This document shows, piece by piece, positions 1-12,439 of a DNA stretch of 64,000 nucleotides. Under the pieces are notes generated by a model. It ran no database searches. It saw only the letters and a list, made by a program, of their open reading frames with translations, and was not told the origin of the DNA. The stretch's first letter is position 1. Each line of letters opens with the position of its first letter. Origin of the DNA: Cladocopium goreaui (taxonomy: Eukaryota; Sar; Dinophyceae; Suessiales; Symbiodiniaceae). Both the position numbers and the translations under genes were made by a program. The stretch is taken from contig CAMXCT020003385.1 of the NCBI GenBank assembly GCA_947184155.2, positions 1 through 64,000 of the forward strand, written 5' to 3'.

Positions 1-1262
1 TTTTACAGATGCTCACATAACCGAGCCGTGTGTCTAGCATAAAGTTCCATTCTTCAAACAGCGAAGCACGTAACTCTCTTCATACGTCATCATGCCAAAG
101 TAAAAAATCATATACCGGTTTGTTCTATGTCATGTTGGCACAGTTCCGTTGCATCGTCTTGAAGCCTGGAAAGCAGCATGTGTCAACTCATGGATACACC
201 ATCATGGAGCAGCCTGTGGCAAGGGATTTGTTTCAGAGCTTAGCTGCCGGAATCATGCTTGTTGAACAACAGCAGAGCCGCGATAACTCACTCTGCTCGC
301 ATCCTGCCGCTTCCAACACAAGCCAAGCGGGAATTATCTACCACAAACTCCACAAAAGACAAGTTTTGGCTCCAAACTCGAAGCCAAAGTTTGGTCCCAA
401 AAATGAAGCAAGTTTTGGCTTCGCCTAATGAAACAATAGAAGCGGCCTTCCAGAAATTGAAGCTAAAAATGGCTTCCGTCAAAAGAAACACAAACGGTCC
501 AAACGAAAAGAAATGCCGCGGCGCCAAAAAAAGATCTCCCAATAAGTGTGCCCAGCAACCCTTTTACAAATGCTCGCATAACCGAGCCGTGTGTCTAGCA
601 TAAAGTTCCATTCTTCAAGCAGCGAAGCACGTAACTCTCTTTATGCGTCATCATGCCAGAAGTACAGATCATACACCGGTTTTTTCTATGTCATGTTGGC
701 ACAGTTCCGTTGCATCGCCTTGAAGCCTGGAAGGCAGCATGTGTCAACTCATGGATACACCGTTATGGAGCAGCCTGTGGCAAGGGATTTGTTTCAGAGC
801 TTAGCTGCCGGATTCATGCTTGTAGAACCGCAGCAGAGCAGCGACAACTCACTCTGCTCGCATCCTGCCGCTTCCAACACAAGCCAAGCGGGAATTATCT
901 GCCACAAACTCCAAAAAAGACAAGTTTTGGTCCAAACTCGAAGCCAAAGTTTGATCCCAAAAATGAAGCCATTTTTGGCTTCGCCTAATGAAACAATAGA
1001 AGCGGCCTTCCAGAAATTGAAGCTAAAAATGGCTTCCGTCAAAGGAAACACAAACGGTCCAAAACAAAAAGAAATGCCGCGGCGCCAAAAAAAGATCTCC
1101 CAATAAGTGTGCCCAGCAACCCTTTTACAGATGCTCGCATAACCGAGCCGTGTGTCTAGCATAAAGTTCCATTCTTCAAGCAGCGAAGCACGTAACTCTC
1201 TTTATGCGTCATCATGCCAGAAGTACAGATCATACACCGGTTTTTTCTATGTCATGTTGGCA
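1..1262 (+). repeat. Tandem copies of repeat unit A (~561 bp)
   Basis: A partial copy (1-140) is followed by two full copies (141-701 and 702-1262), about 97% alike by eye. Each unit begins at the GTTCCGTTGCATCG stretch and ends at CATGTTGGCA. Each contains a short self-complementary stretch (GAAGCCA, four T, TGGCTTC) within a purine/pyrimidine-biased middle. Open frames run on both strands, but they shift among copies and match nothing I know, so I treat the unit as non-coding satellite-like DNA. The same unit recurs at 2,976-3,537 and 5,251-5,812, and inverted at 5,816-6,368 and 8,082-8,643. Confidence 0.85.
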
Positions 1263-3537
1263 CTGAGGAGGTACACACATTAGTCTCCAGAATCACAATA
1301 TTTTCTGAGGCTTGAATTGGATTCAATGAGCTCCCCCTGCCCCCAATGCCAATGTTGACACAGATATAAGCAGCTATGTCTGAACCAACAAGCTGAGAAG
1401 ACCGGCGGAGTAATTCCAAGAGGCGTCCACATGCTTCAGCCAATAGAGAAGATGTGGAGTAAATATGGAGTAGACCATCCGCGGAGTAAAAAATGTAGAA
1501 ATATATGGCAGGCCCAATACAAAATGCGTGGAGTAATTTCGGCCCGTTTTAAGAATACACTGTTATTTTATGGTGGACTAGAATTACTCCACGGCCAGTT
1601 CAAGCAGGAAGAAACACACGCAGACACACCAGGCGTTAAGAGTCTACGGGGGTGGAGGGGTTGGACGCCGTACTACCCCCTGACATCTCATAGCCGAGCC
1701 TTCACTCTTGGGTTCTGCGACTTCTGCAACTTTTGGAATGTCGACAGCACTCGGCCTGGCAAGAAGGACGGGTGCAGGGCATTGTCAACCTTCAGGTGAC
1801 CTGTAACATCATCATATGGTCTCTTCTACTTAGCGTATGAAGCTGCAAGTGCCCAATGTCTCCACTCTAAATGTAGGAAGGCTTCCGCACTTGAAAAGAT
1901 GTGAAAAATCGAACGCGCCGGTGCGGGATCTATCTAAGAGGCCTCCCGTTTGCACAACATCCAACATTGAAATTCTGGGGCAAGGGGAGACACATCGAGT
2001 AAAGATGAAATCTAAAGCCAGCAGCCAGACTACAGACACAGTAGTTGCTGAGTGGCAAACTTCCTGTGAGACACATGGACCTGCCATTCTCTCTCAAACA
2101 TTGAGGTCTGCACTAAAGCTTCCGGCAACATAAGCAAGCATCAACCCAACGGGAAAGACTCGAGAAATGCACGTTGGCTGCCAGTACTCTAGCATGCTGT
2201 GTTTTCATATGTACAAACCCCAAACAAACTCAGAATACGCGTCCAATCAGACAGTTTACAATGGCAGGAACACTTCAAGTGGCAAAGCTCTGGCATGCTG
2301 GTTTTTCATATGTACAAACCTCAAGCAAACCTTCTTCAAACCTCAAGCCTATGGGGCCGGACCATGCCATCAGGTGCGACAGGATTTAAAGGAAAGTTCA
2401 ATTAATTTCTTTTTTTGCGCGCGGCAACTGTAGATTTCCTCCGCTGCCTAGAATTGAAGTTTGATTGGGGTTTGTACATATGAAAAAGCAACAGATCGAA
2501 GGTGTGGTCATGGCATGGCTTTCTCCAATAGAATGCGGGGCACAGAGATGTTTTCAAAGTATGTCTGGAGTTTGTACATATGAAAACACAGCACATCGAA
2601 GGTGTCACCAAGAAAGTACTCATTCCTCAATGAAATGAGCTGCGTGCATACATTAACAAGGTTTGTTTGAGGTTTGTACATGTGAAAATACCGCAGAAGG
2701 AAGAGGAACAAAGCGTTGCAAACAAACGGACGGGTAAAGAATAGATGATCAAGACGTACGGGAAGCGAGGTGTATGCAGATCCGCCTACATGGAATTTCC
2801 GGGTGCAAGCATGCGACTCCAACTACATAACCTTGAAGCAAATCCAGATCATTGACACGCTTGTCGCCAAATTTCGTAAAGCCCACAATGCCACGCCACG
2901 GCATGACACTTTCAAGACGCCAGGACAAGCTTCTCCAAACCCCAGCAACTTTGGAGACACTTGGAAGTACCTCTGCAGTTCCGTTGCATCGCCTTGAAGC
3001 CTGGAAGGCAGCATGTGTCAACTCATGGATACACCGTTATGGAGCAGCCTGTGGCAAGGGATTTGTTTCAGAGCTTAGCTGCCGGATTCATGCTTGTAGA
3101 ACCGCAGCAGAGCAGCGACAACCCACTCTGCTCGCATCCTGCCGCTTCCAACACAAGCCAAGCGGGAATTATCTGCCACAAACTCCAAAAAAGACAAGTT
3201 TTGGCTCCAAACTCGAAGCCAAAGTTTGATCGCAAAAATGAAGCCATTTTTGGCTTCGCCTAATGAAACAATAGAAGCGGCCTTCCAGAAATTGAAGCTA
3301 AAAATGGCTTCCGTCAAAGGAAACACAAACGGTCCAAAACGAAAAGAAATGCCGCGGCGCCAAAAAAAGATCTCCCAATAAGTGTGCCCAGCAACCCTTT
3401 TACAGATGCTCGCATAACCGAGCCGTGTGTCTAGCATAAAGTTCCATTCTTCAAGCAGCGAAGCACGTAACTCTCTTTATGCGTCATCATGCCAGAAGTA
3501 CAGATCATACACCGGTTTTTTCTATGTCATGTTGGCA
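1263..3537 (+). repeat. Composite repeat B+A, direct copy 1 (2,275 bp)
   Basis: Unit B (1,263-2,975, about 1,713 bp) is followed by unit A (2,976-3,537). Positions 1,263 onward align with 3,538 onward at a constant offset of 2,275. B carries several GGAGTA-type repeats (about 1,410-1,600) and a cluster of CATATG-centred motifs (2,202-2,688). Its ends are imperfectly complementary (start CTGAGGAGGTAC, reverse complement of end CAGAGGTACTTC). This suggests B was once a TIR-bearing insertion into A, because adjacent A copies elsewhere lack it. Confidence 0.85.
2202..2688 (+). repeat. Cluster of five CATATGTAC motifs, two forward and three reversed
   Basis: The 17-mer TTTTCATATGTACAAAC occurs at 2,202-2,218 and 2,303-2,319. 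Its reverse complement occurs at 2,470-2,486, 2,570-2,586 and, with one change, 2,672-2,688. Spacing is near 100 bp on each side of a ~150-bp centre, so the cluster is itself a pseudo-palindrome. The cluster recurs in every B copy. In copy 2, motifs near 4,482 and 4,850 show single-base indels. Confidence 0.75.
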
Positions 3538-5812
3538 CTGAGGAGGTACACACATTAGTCTCCAGAATCACAATATTTTCTGAGGCTTGAATTGGATTCA
3601 ATGAGCTCCCCCTGCCCCCAATGCCAATGTTGACACAGATATAAGCAGCTATGTCTGAACCAACAAGCTGAGAAGACCGGCGGAGTAATTCCAAGAGGTG
3701 TCCACATGCTTCAGCCAATAGAGAAGATGTGGAGTAAATATGGAGTAGACCATCCGCGGAGTAAAAAATGCAGAAATATATGGCAGGCCCAATACAAAAT
3801 GCGTGGAGTAATTTCGGCCCGTTTTAAGAATACACTGTTATTTTATGGTGGACTAGAATTACTCCACGGCCAGTTCAAGCAGGAAGAAACACACGCAGAC
3901 ACACCAGGCGTTAAGAGTCTACGGGGGTGGAGGGGTTGGACGCCGTACTACCCCCTGACATCTCATAGCCGAGCCTTCACTCTTGGGTTCTGCGACTTCT
4001 GCAACTTTTGGAATGTCGACAGCACTCGGCCTGGCAAGAAGGACGGGTGCAGGGCATTGTCAACCTTCAGGTGACCTGTAACATCATCATATGGTCTCTT
4101 CTACTTAGCGTATGAAGCTGCAAGTGCCCAATGTCTCCACTCTAAATGTAGGAAGGCTTCCGCACTTGAAAAGATGTGAAAAATCGAACGCGCCGGTGCG
4201 GGATCTATCTAAGAGGCCTCCCGTTTGCACAACATCCAACATTGAAATTCTGGGGCAAGGGGAGACACATCGAGTAAAGATGAAATCTAAAGCCAGCAGC
4301 CAGACTACAGACACAGTAGTTGCTGAGTGGCAAACTTCCTGTGAGACACATGGACCTGCCATTCTCTCTCAAACATTGAGGTCTGCACTAAAGCTTCCGG
4401 CAACATAAGCAAGCATCAACCCAACGGGAAAGACTCGAGAAAAGCACGATGGCTGCCAGTACTCTAGAATGCTGTGTTTTCATATGTACAACCCCAAACA
4501 AACTCAGAATACGCGTCCAATCAGACAGTTTACAATGGCAGGAACACTTCAAGTGGCAAAGCTCTGGCATGCTGGTTTTTCATATGTACAAACCTCAAGC
4601 AAACCTTCTTCAAACCTCAAGCCTATGGGGCCGGACCATGCCATCAGGTGCGACAGGATTTAAAGGAAAGTTCAATTAATTTCTTTTTTTGCGCGCGGCA
4701 ACTGTAGATTTCCTCCGCTGCCTAGAATTGAAGTTTGATTGGGGTTTGTACATATGAAAAAGCAACAGATCGAAGGTGTGGTCATGGCATGGCTTTCTCC
4801 AATAGAATGCGGGGCACAGAGATGTTTTCAAAGTATGTCTGGAGTTTGGTACATATGAAAACACAGCACATCGAAGGTGTCACCAAGAAAGTACTCATTC
4901 CTCAATGAAATGAGCTGCGTGCATACATTAACAAGGTTTGTTTGAGGTTTGTACATGTGAAAATACCGCAGAAGGAAGAGGAACAAAGCGTTGCAAACAA
5001 ACGGACGGGTAAAGAATAGATGATCAAGACGTACGGGAAGCGAGGTGTATGCAAATCCGCCTACATGGAATTTCCCGGTGCAAGCATGCGCCTCCAACTA
5101 CATAACCTTGAAGCAAATCCAGATCATTGACACGCTTGTCGCCAAATTTCGTAAAGCCCACAATGCCACGCCACGGCATGACACTTTCAAGACGCCAGGA
5201 CAAGCTTCTCCAAACCCCAGCAACTTTGGAGACACTTGGAAGTACCTCTGCAGTTCCGTTGCATCGCCTTGAAGCCTGGAAGGCAGCATGTGTCAACTCA
5301 TGGATACACCGTTATGGAGCAGCCTGTGGCAAGGGATTTGTTTCAGAGCTTAGCTGCCGGATTCATGCTTGTAGAACCGCAGCAGAGCAGCGACAACCCA
5401 CTCTGCTCGCATCCTGCCGCTTCCAACACAAGCCAAGCGGGAATTATCTGCCACAAACTCCAAAAAAGACAGGTTTTGGCTCCAAACTCGAAGCCAAAGT
5501 TTGACTCCAAAAATGAAGCCATTTTTGGCTTCGCCTAATGAAACAATAGAAGCGGCCTTCCAGAAATTGAAGCTAAAAATGGCTTCCGTCAAAGGAAACA
5601 CAAACGGTCCAAAACGAAAAGAAATGCCGCGGCGCCAAAAAAAGATCTCCCAATAAGTGTGCCCAGCAACCCTTTTACAGATGCTCGCATAACCGAGCCG
5701 TGTGTCTAGCATAAAGTTCCATTCTTCAAGCAGCGAAGCACGTAACTCTCTTTATGCGTCATCATGCCAGAAGTACAGATCATACACCGGTTTTTTCTAT
5801 GTCATGTTGGCA
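3538..5812 (+). repeat. Composite repeat B+A, direct copy 2 (2,275 bp)
   Basis: Second tandem copy: B at 3,538-5,250 and A at 5,251-5,812. It is nearly identical to copy 1 with scattered substitutions, for example in the A segment around 5,505-5,512 where the bases before AAAAATGAAGCC differ from the other copies. It abuts the centre of the large inverted repeat. Confidence 0.85.
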
Positions 5813-5815
5813 TCA

Positions 5816-8081
5816 GACATAGAAAAAACCGGTGTATGATCTGTACTTCTGGCATGATGACGCATAAAGAGAGTTACGTGCTTCGCTGCTTGAAGAATGG
5901 AACTTTATGCTAGACACACGGCTCGGTTATGCGAGCATCTGTAAAAGGGTTGCTGGGCACACTTATTGGGAGATCTTTTTTTGGCGCCGCGGCATTTCTT
6001 TTCGTTTTGGACCGTTTGTGTTTCCTTTGACGGAAGCCATTTTTAGCTTCAATTTCTGGAAGGCCGCTTCTATTGTTTCATTAGGCGAAGCCAAAAATGG
6101 CTTCATTTTTGCGATCAAACTTTGGCTTCGAGTTTGGAGCCAAAACTTGTCTTTTTTGGAGTTTGTGGCAGATAATTCCCGCTTGGCTTGTGTTGGAAGC
6201 GGCAGGATGCGAGCAGAGTGAGTTGTCGCTGCTCTGCTGTGGTTCTACAAGCATGAATCCGGCAGCTAAGCTCTGAAACAAATCCCTTGCCACAGGCTAC
6301 TCCATAACGGTGTATCCACGAGTTGACACATGCTGCCTTCCAGGCTTCAAGGCGATGCAACGGAACTGCAGAGGTACTTCCACGTGTCTCCAAAGTTGCT
6401 GGGGTTTGGAGAAGCTTGTCCTGGCCTCTTGAAAGTGTCATGCCGTGGCGTGGAATTGTGGGCTTTACGAAACTTGGCGACAAGCGTGTCAATGATCTGG
6501 ATTTGCTTCAAGGTTATGTAGTTGGAGTCGCATGCTTGCACCCGGAAATTCCATGTAGGCGGATCTGCATACACCTCGCTTCCCGTACGTCTTGATCATC
6601 TATTCTTTACCCGTCCGTTTGTTTGCAACGCTTTGTTCCTCTTCCTTCTGCTGTATTTTCACATGTACAAACCTCAAACAAACCTTGTTAATGTATGCAC
6701 GCAGCTCATTTCATTGAGGAATGAGTACTTTCTTGGTGACACCTTCGATGTGCTGTGTTTTCATATGTACAAACTCCAGACATACTTTGAAAACATCTCT
6801 GTGCTCCGCATTCTATTGGAGAAAGCCATGCCATGACCACACCTTCGATCTGTTGCTTTTTCATATGTACAAACCCCAATCAAACTTCAATTCTAGGCAG
6901 CGGAGGAAATCTACAGTTGCCGCGCGCAAAAAAAGAAATTAATTGAACTTTCCTTTAAATCCTGTCGCGCCTGATGGCATGGTCCGGCCCCATAGGCTTG
7001 AGGTTTGAAGAAGGTTTGCTTGAGGTTTGTACATATGAAAAACCAGCATGCCAGAGCTTTGCCACTTGAAGTGTTCCTGCCATTGTAAACTGTCTGATTG
7101 GACGCGTATTCTGAGTTTGTTTGGGGTTTGTACATATGAAAACACAGCATGCTAGAGTACTGGCAGCCAACGTGCATTTCTCGAGTCTTTCCCGTGGGGT
7201 TGATGCTTGCTTATGTTGCCGGAAGCTTTAGTGCAGACCTCAATGTTTGAGAGAGAATGGCAGGTCCATGTGTCTCACAGGAAGTTTGCCACTCAGCAAC
7301 TACTGTGTCTGTAGTCTGGCTGCTGGCTTTAGATTTCATCTTTACTCGATGTGTCTCCCCTTGCCCCAGAATTTCAATGTTGGATGCTGTGCAAACGGGA
7401 GGCCTCTTAGATAGATCCCGCACCGGCGCGTTCGATTTTTCACATCTTTTCAAGTGCGGAAGCCTTCCTACATTTAGAGTTGAGACATTGGGCACTTGCA
7501 GCTTCACACGCTAAGTAGAAGAGACCATATGATGATGTTACAGGTCACCTGAAGGTTGACAATGCCCTGCACCCGTCCTTCTTGCCAGGCCGAGTGCTGT
7601 CGACATTCCAAAAGTTGCAGAAGTCGCAGAACCCAAGAGTGAAGGCTCGGCTATGAGATGTCAGGGGGTAGTACGGCGTCCAACCCCTCCACCCCCGTAG
7701 ACTCTTAACGCCTGGTGTGTCTGCGTGTGTTTCTTTCTGCTTGAACTGGCCGTGGAGTAATTCTAGTCCACCATAAAATAACAGTGTATTCTTAAAACGG
7801 GCCGAAATTACTCCACGCATTTTGTATTGGGCCTGCCATATATTTCTACATTTTTTACTCCGCGGATGGTCTACTCCATATTTACTCCACATCTTCTCTA
7901 TTGGCTGAAGCATGTGGACGCCTCTTGGAATTACTCCGCCGGTCTTCTCAGCTTGTTGGTTCAGACATAGCTGCTTATATCTGTGTGAACATTGGCATTG
8001 GGGGCAGGGGGAGCTCATTGAATCCAATTCAAGCCTCGGAAAATATTGTGATTCTGGAGACTAATGTGTGTACCTCCTCAG
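5816..8081 (-). repeat. Composite repeat B+A, inverted copy 1
   Basis: Reverse complement of the 2,275-bp unit: A at 5,816-6,368 (missing the last few bases of the unit) and B at 6,369-8,081. Private substitutions (for example near 6,237, 6,302 and 6,322) show that it is not a mere copy of the adjacent left arm. Confidence 0.85.
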
Positions 8082-10357
8082 TGCCAACATGACATAGAAA
8101 AAACCGGTGTATGATCTGTACTTCTGGCATGATGACGCATAAAGAGAGTTACGTGCTTCGCTGCTTGAAGAATGGAACTTTATGCTAGACACACGGCTCG
8201 GTTATGCGAGCATCTGTAAAAGGGTTGCTGGGCACACTTATTGGGAGATCTTTTTTTGGCGCCGCGGCATTTCTTTTCGTTTTGGACCGTTTGTGTTTCC
8301 TTTGACGGAAGCCATTTTTAGCTTCAATTTCTGGAAGGCCGCTTCTATTGTTTCATTAGGCGAAGCCAAAAATGGCTTCATTTTTGCGATCAAACTTTGG
8401 CTTCGAGTTTGGAGCCAAAACTTGTCTTTTTTGGAGTTTGTGGCAGATAATTCCCGCTTGGCTTGTGTTGGAAGCGGCAGGATGCGAGCAGAGTGGGTTG
8501 TCGCTGCTCTGCTGCGGTTCTACAAGCATGAATCCGGCAGCTAAGCTCTGAAACAAATCCCTTGCCACAGGCTGCTCCATAACGGTGTATCCATGAGTTG
8601 ACACATGCTGCCTTCCAGGCTTCAAGGCGATGCAACGGAACTGCAGAGGTACTTCCAAGTGTCTCCAAAGTTGCTGGGGTTTGGAGAAGCTTGTCCTGGC
8701 GTCTTGAAAGTGTCATGCCGTGGCGTGGCATTGTGGGCTTTACGAAATTTGGCGACAAGCGTGTCAATGATCTGGATTTGCTTCAAGGTTATGTAGTTGG
8801 AGTCGCATGCTTGCACCGGGAAATTCCATGTAGGCGGATCTGCATACACCTCGCTTCCCGTACGTCTTGATCATCTATTCTTTACCCGTCCGTTTGTTTG
8901 CAACGCTTTGTTCCTCTTCCTTCTGCTGTATTTTCATATGTACAAACCTCAAACAAACCTTGTTAATGTATGCACGCAGCTCATTTCATTGAGGAATGAG
9001 TACTTTCTTGGTGACACCTTCGATGTGCTGTGTTTTCATATGTACAAACTCCAGACATACTTTGAAAACATCTCTGTGCCCCGCATTCTATTGGAGAAAG
9101 CCATGCCATGACCACACCTTCGATCTGTTGCTTTTTCATATGTACAAACGCCAATCAAACTTCAATTCTAGGCAGCGGAGGAAATCTACAGTTGCCGCGC
9201 GCAAAAAAAGAAATTAATTGAACTTTCCTTTAAATCCTGTCGCACCTGATGGCATGGTCCGGCCCCATAGGCTTGAGGTTTGAAGAAGGTTTGCTTGAGG
9301 TTTGTACATATGAAAAACCAGCATGCCAGAGCTTTGCCACTTGAAGTGTTCCTGCCATTGTAAACTGTCTGATTGGACGCGTATTCTGAGTTTGTTTGGG
9401 GTTTGTACATATGAAAACACAGCATGCTAGAGTACTGGCAGCCAACGTGCATTTCTCGAGTCTTTCCCGTTGGGTTGATGCTTGCTTATGTTGCCGGAAG
9501 CTTTAGTGCAGACCTCAATGTTTGAGAGAGAATGGCAGGTCCATGTGTCTCACAGGAAGTTTGCCACTCAGCAACTACTGTGTCTGTAGTCTGGCTGCTG
9601 GCTTTAGATTTTCATCTTTACTCGATGTGTCTCCCCTTGCCCCAGAATTTCAATGTTGGATGTTGTGCAAACGGGAGGCCTCTTAGATAGATCCCGCACC
9701 GGCGCGTTCGATTTTTCACATCTTTTCAAGTGCGGAAGCCTTCCTACATTTAGAGTGGAGACATTGGGCACTTGCAGCTTCATACGCTAAGTAGAAGAGA
9801 CCATATGATGATGTTACAGGTCACCTGAAGGTTGACAATGCCCTGCACCCGTCCTTCTTGCCAGGCCGAGTGCTGTCGACATTCCAAAAGTTTCAGAAGT
9901 CGCAGAACCCAAGAGTGAAGGCTCGGCTATGAGATGTCAGGGGGTAGTACGGCGTCCAACCCCTCCACCCCCGTAGACTCTTAACGCCTGGTGTGTCTGC
10001 GTGTGTTTCTTCCTGCTTGAACTGGCCGTGGAGTAATTCTAGTCCACCATAAAATAACAGTGTATTCTTAAAACGGGCCGAAATTACTCCACGCATTTTG
10101 TAGTGGGCCTGCCATATATTTCTGCATTTTTTACTCCGCGGATGGTCTACTCCATATTTACTCCACATCTTCTCTATTGGCTGAAGCATGTGGACGCCTC
10201 TTGGAATTACTCCGCCGGTCTTCTCAGCTTGTTGGTTCAGACATAGCTGCTTATATCTGTGTCAACATTGGCATTGGGGGCAGGGGGAGCTCATTGAATC
10301 CAATTCAAGCCTCAGAAAATATTGTGATTCTGGAGACTAATGTGTGTACCTCCTCAG
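8082..10357 (-). repeat. Composite repeat B+A, inverted copy 2
   Basis: A at 8,082-8,643 and B at 8,644-10,357, reverse oriented. The repeat stops at the CCTCAG that marks the B/A junction in the other copies, and LINE-like endonuclease sequence begins directly after it. Confidence 0.85.
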
Positions 10358-11378
10358 TACGAGCGATGTCCGGGGTTTGGGTTCGGGCTTCAAAAGACAT
10401 CGAGGGACACCATTGCTTGCCAATTTTGAGGATCAATTCGACCGGGTTGTGATCTGTATATGGGGACCACGGGAATTCCACATTGGGCCCTTCCACTAAA
10501 AATCGACACTGCTGCAAATGCCAAACATCACTGCCTTTAACAAACACATGGTCTAATTCGTGGTGGGAGAGAAATCGTGGATGTACCCAGGAAACGCGGT
10601 TACGACATTGAAACCTGCTTGCCACATCGCGAAAACCCTGTCTGGAGCACCAATCTCGCCATTCTTGACCCGGTGTAGTAATCTTTGGGGCCGAAAACCG
10701 TCCCATCACATCCCATCCACCAATAGAATGATCGACATTGTTACCCATTTCTGCGTTAAAGTCTCCCATAATAACAGTTAGACTAGTGGCAGGGGTGAAC
10801 TCCAACACAAGGTCTAAATCGTTTCTCAAGGTATTCCGTTCCTCTTTGCCTGACGAACTCGTAGGGGCATAAACCCCGACCACAAACAACACTCGACGCC
10901 AACCAACACGGGGAAAAGAAAGAGCTGCAATGCGATAAGATTTCTGATAGACTACAGCTCCACCCGACTGCCACCAGTTCCACCATACCTCTGACATGAG
11001 AAATCCCACTTTCTGTCTAACCACTAGGTACCATGTACTACCACGACAACGATACGTTCGTACCCCGTCCTCTCGGAAAGACAGATCAGTCAGAGTGACC
11101 AACCCCCAACGCTGAACAACCATACGCGATAAAAAACATTGGATTTTCAATTCTTGATTGATATATCCAGAAACTGCACCCAACCCACGCGTATTCCAGG
11201 TGGCCAATCTCCATTGCCGTTGCCATGCGCGCTGCTCTTTAGTTCGTTGATGAAAACGGGCCCGAATATGTCTGGTGCGTTGCTGTTTAGCTGCTGCGAC
11301 CTTTTTACGGACCCGAACCACCTTTCGACCTAGTGACCGAACCGCATGTGCGGCCGTTGCCTTAGTGCACGTTGACAT
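10305..11378 (-). CDS. LINE-type AP endonuclease (EEP) domain, 3'-truncated
   Basis: This would nick target DNA for target-primed reverse transcription. I take the ATG at 11,378; the open frame reaches back to a TTG at 11,468. After a basic leader, the EEP motifs appear in order: LATWNTRGL (Asn), LTDLS where a Glu is usual, GGAVVYQ, VGVYAPTS, VIMGDFNAEMG (catalytic Asp/Asn), VSWVHPRF, HHELDHVFV and YTDHNPVEL (Asp/His). The last ~15 residues (EVHTLVSRITIFSEA) are not endonuclease: they are read from the end of repeat unit B, because the LINE is cut at 10,357/10,358. No reverse transcriptase follows on this strand, so this is a fragment. The D-for-E replacement may lower activity. Confidence 0.8.
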   Translation of the reverse strand: MSTCTKATAAHAVRSLGRKVVRVRKKVAAAKQQRTRHIRARFHQRTKEQRAWQRQWRLATWNTRGLGAVSGYINQELKIQCFLSRMVVQRWGLVTLTDLSFREDGVRTYRCRGSTWYLVVRQKVGFLMSEVWWNWWQSGGAVVYQKSYRIAALSFPRVGWRRVLFVVGVYAPTSSSGKEERNTLRNDLDLVLEFTPATSLTVIMGDFNAEMGNNVDHSIGGWDVMGRFSAPKITTPGQEWRDWCSRQGFRDVASRFQCRNRVSWVHPRFLSHHELDHVFVKGSDVWHLQQCRFLVEGPNVEFPWSPYTDHNPVELILKIGKQWCPSMSFEARTQTPDIARTEEVHTLVSRITIFSEA

Positions 11379-11997
11379 TTCCACAGGGCAGTGAGAGTTT
11401 TGAGTTTTTCCCGTCGATACAACATACCGGCAGTGCGTACGGTCACACAAGAGGAGAATGGAGAGCAAAGAAAACCCGAACCCGACACGGATCCCCCGCC
11501 CTAGGACAATGTACCAACCTTTCCACGTGCGTACACTAGATCAGCCCTCGAACACACCAAATTGTACCAGTGCCGGTACCTTTGGGTCTGAAACCACCTA
11601 GGGAAAATCGAGTAAGAAAACCCAAGGTAATTAACCGCCGACCACACGGTTAACACCCGTTCCGATCTAGCCCGTACGCCCCAGGGAGAGTTCCACCGTA
11701 CAGAACAGCGAAACCCAACCGCCCCAAGGTTTGGGCCAGACGGCGTGATGGATCAATTCCGCTCCTGCCTATACCTAAAACAAGACCCTAAAAATTACCA
11801 CAGCATCAACGTCACAAGAGACTCCCGACTCAAAAAACGTCGGGGAGGGATTAGCATACACTCGTGCTCCCTGTATCTTAATAATCCGCAAACCGCGTCG
11901 CGCATCGCTTTGTTCATTCACTGCATTCAACTATCACATGTCATGAAGTGAGAAACCGCACTCAGTGCCAGTACCGTGTGATTTGCCCAACCAAGTA
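11379..11997. other. Spacer between two minus-strand ORFs
   Basis: About 0.6 kb with no convincing gene. A 68-codon plus-strand frame (11,745-11,951) has no recognisable motif. In the minus direction this would be the linker between the upstream ORF and the endonuclease of one LINE. Confidence 0.5.
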
Positions 11998-12439
11998 TCA
12001 AAATGAGGCTCTGAAATGCGGCCGAGTGTAAGTGCCCGCGGCTCGCCCACGTGGAGGTTGCGATCCATCATTGAGCCGCTTGACTTCAGGCGTGATACAT
12101 CTTACTTGACCATCGATCACTCTAGTGTATGATTCAGAGCGGTCGAAGGACGCTGTGACTTTCAGGCCTAGATAAAGTTCTCTAAACCAGTATTCCTTAA
12201 GCATCATAAAGGAAAGGTGAGGTGCCCTCACTTCCAATACGTGCGAGGCTGGCATTAGAAGAGTTACCATCCATTCAGCTAAGAACTCAATCATTTTGAC
12301 TTCGAGTTTAGGGAGGATAGCTTGAACTGCTCTCAGTGCACCCGCGATGTCCGGAACATGCCTACGCGAGGGCAACCCAACTGTTCGCTTGGCATACTCG
12401 TCAGCAAAATAAAGTCTGCACAACTTTGAGGGGGCAGTC

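Larger units (their letters stand above)
1263..10357. repeat. Large inverted repeat with ~4.5-kb arms and 12-bp centre
   Basis: The left arm (1,263-5,803) and right arm (5,816-10,357) are reverse complements, each made of two B+A units. The centre reads GGTTTTTTCTATGTC, a 12-base spacer at 5,804-5,815, then GACATAGAAAAAACC. Arms differ at scattered positions, and the innermost A copies differ more than non-neighbouring copies. That argues against a simple hairpin-read assembly artefact, though misassembly stays possible. Confidence 0.85.

Noticed and set aside
1-10350. Many 60-130-codon frames on both strands of the A and B repeats
   Set aside because: They recur only because the DNA repeats, break at single indels between copies and show no protein motif.
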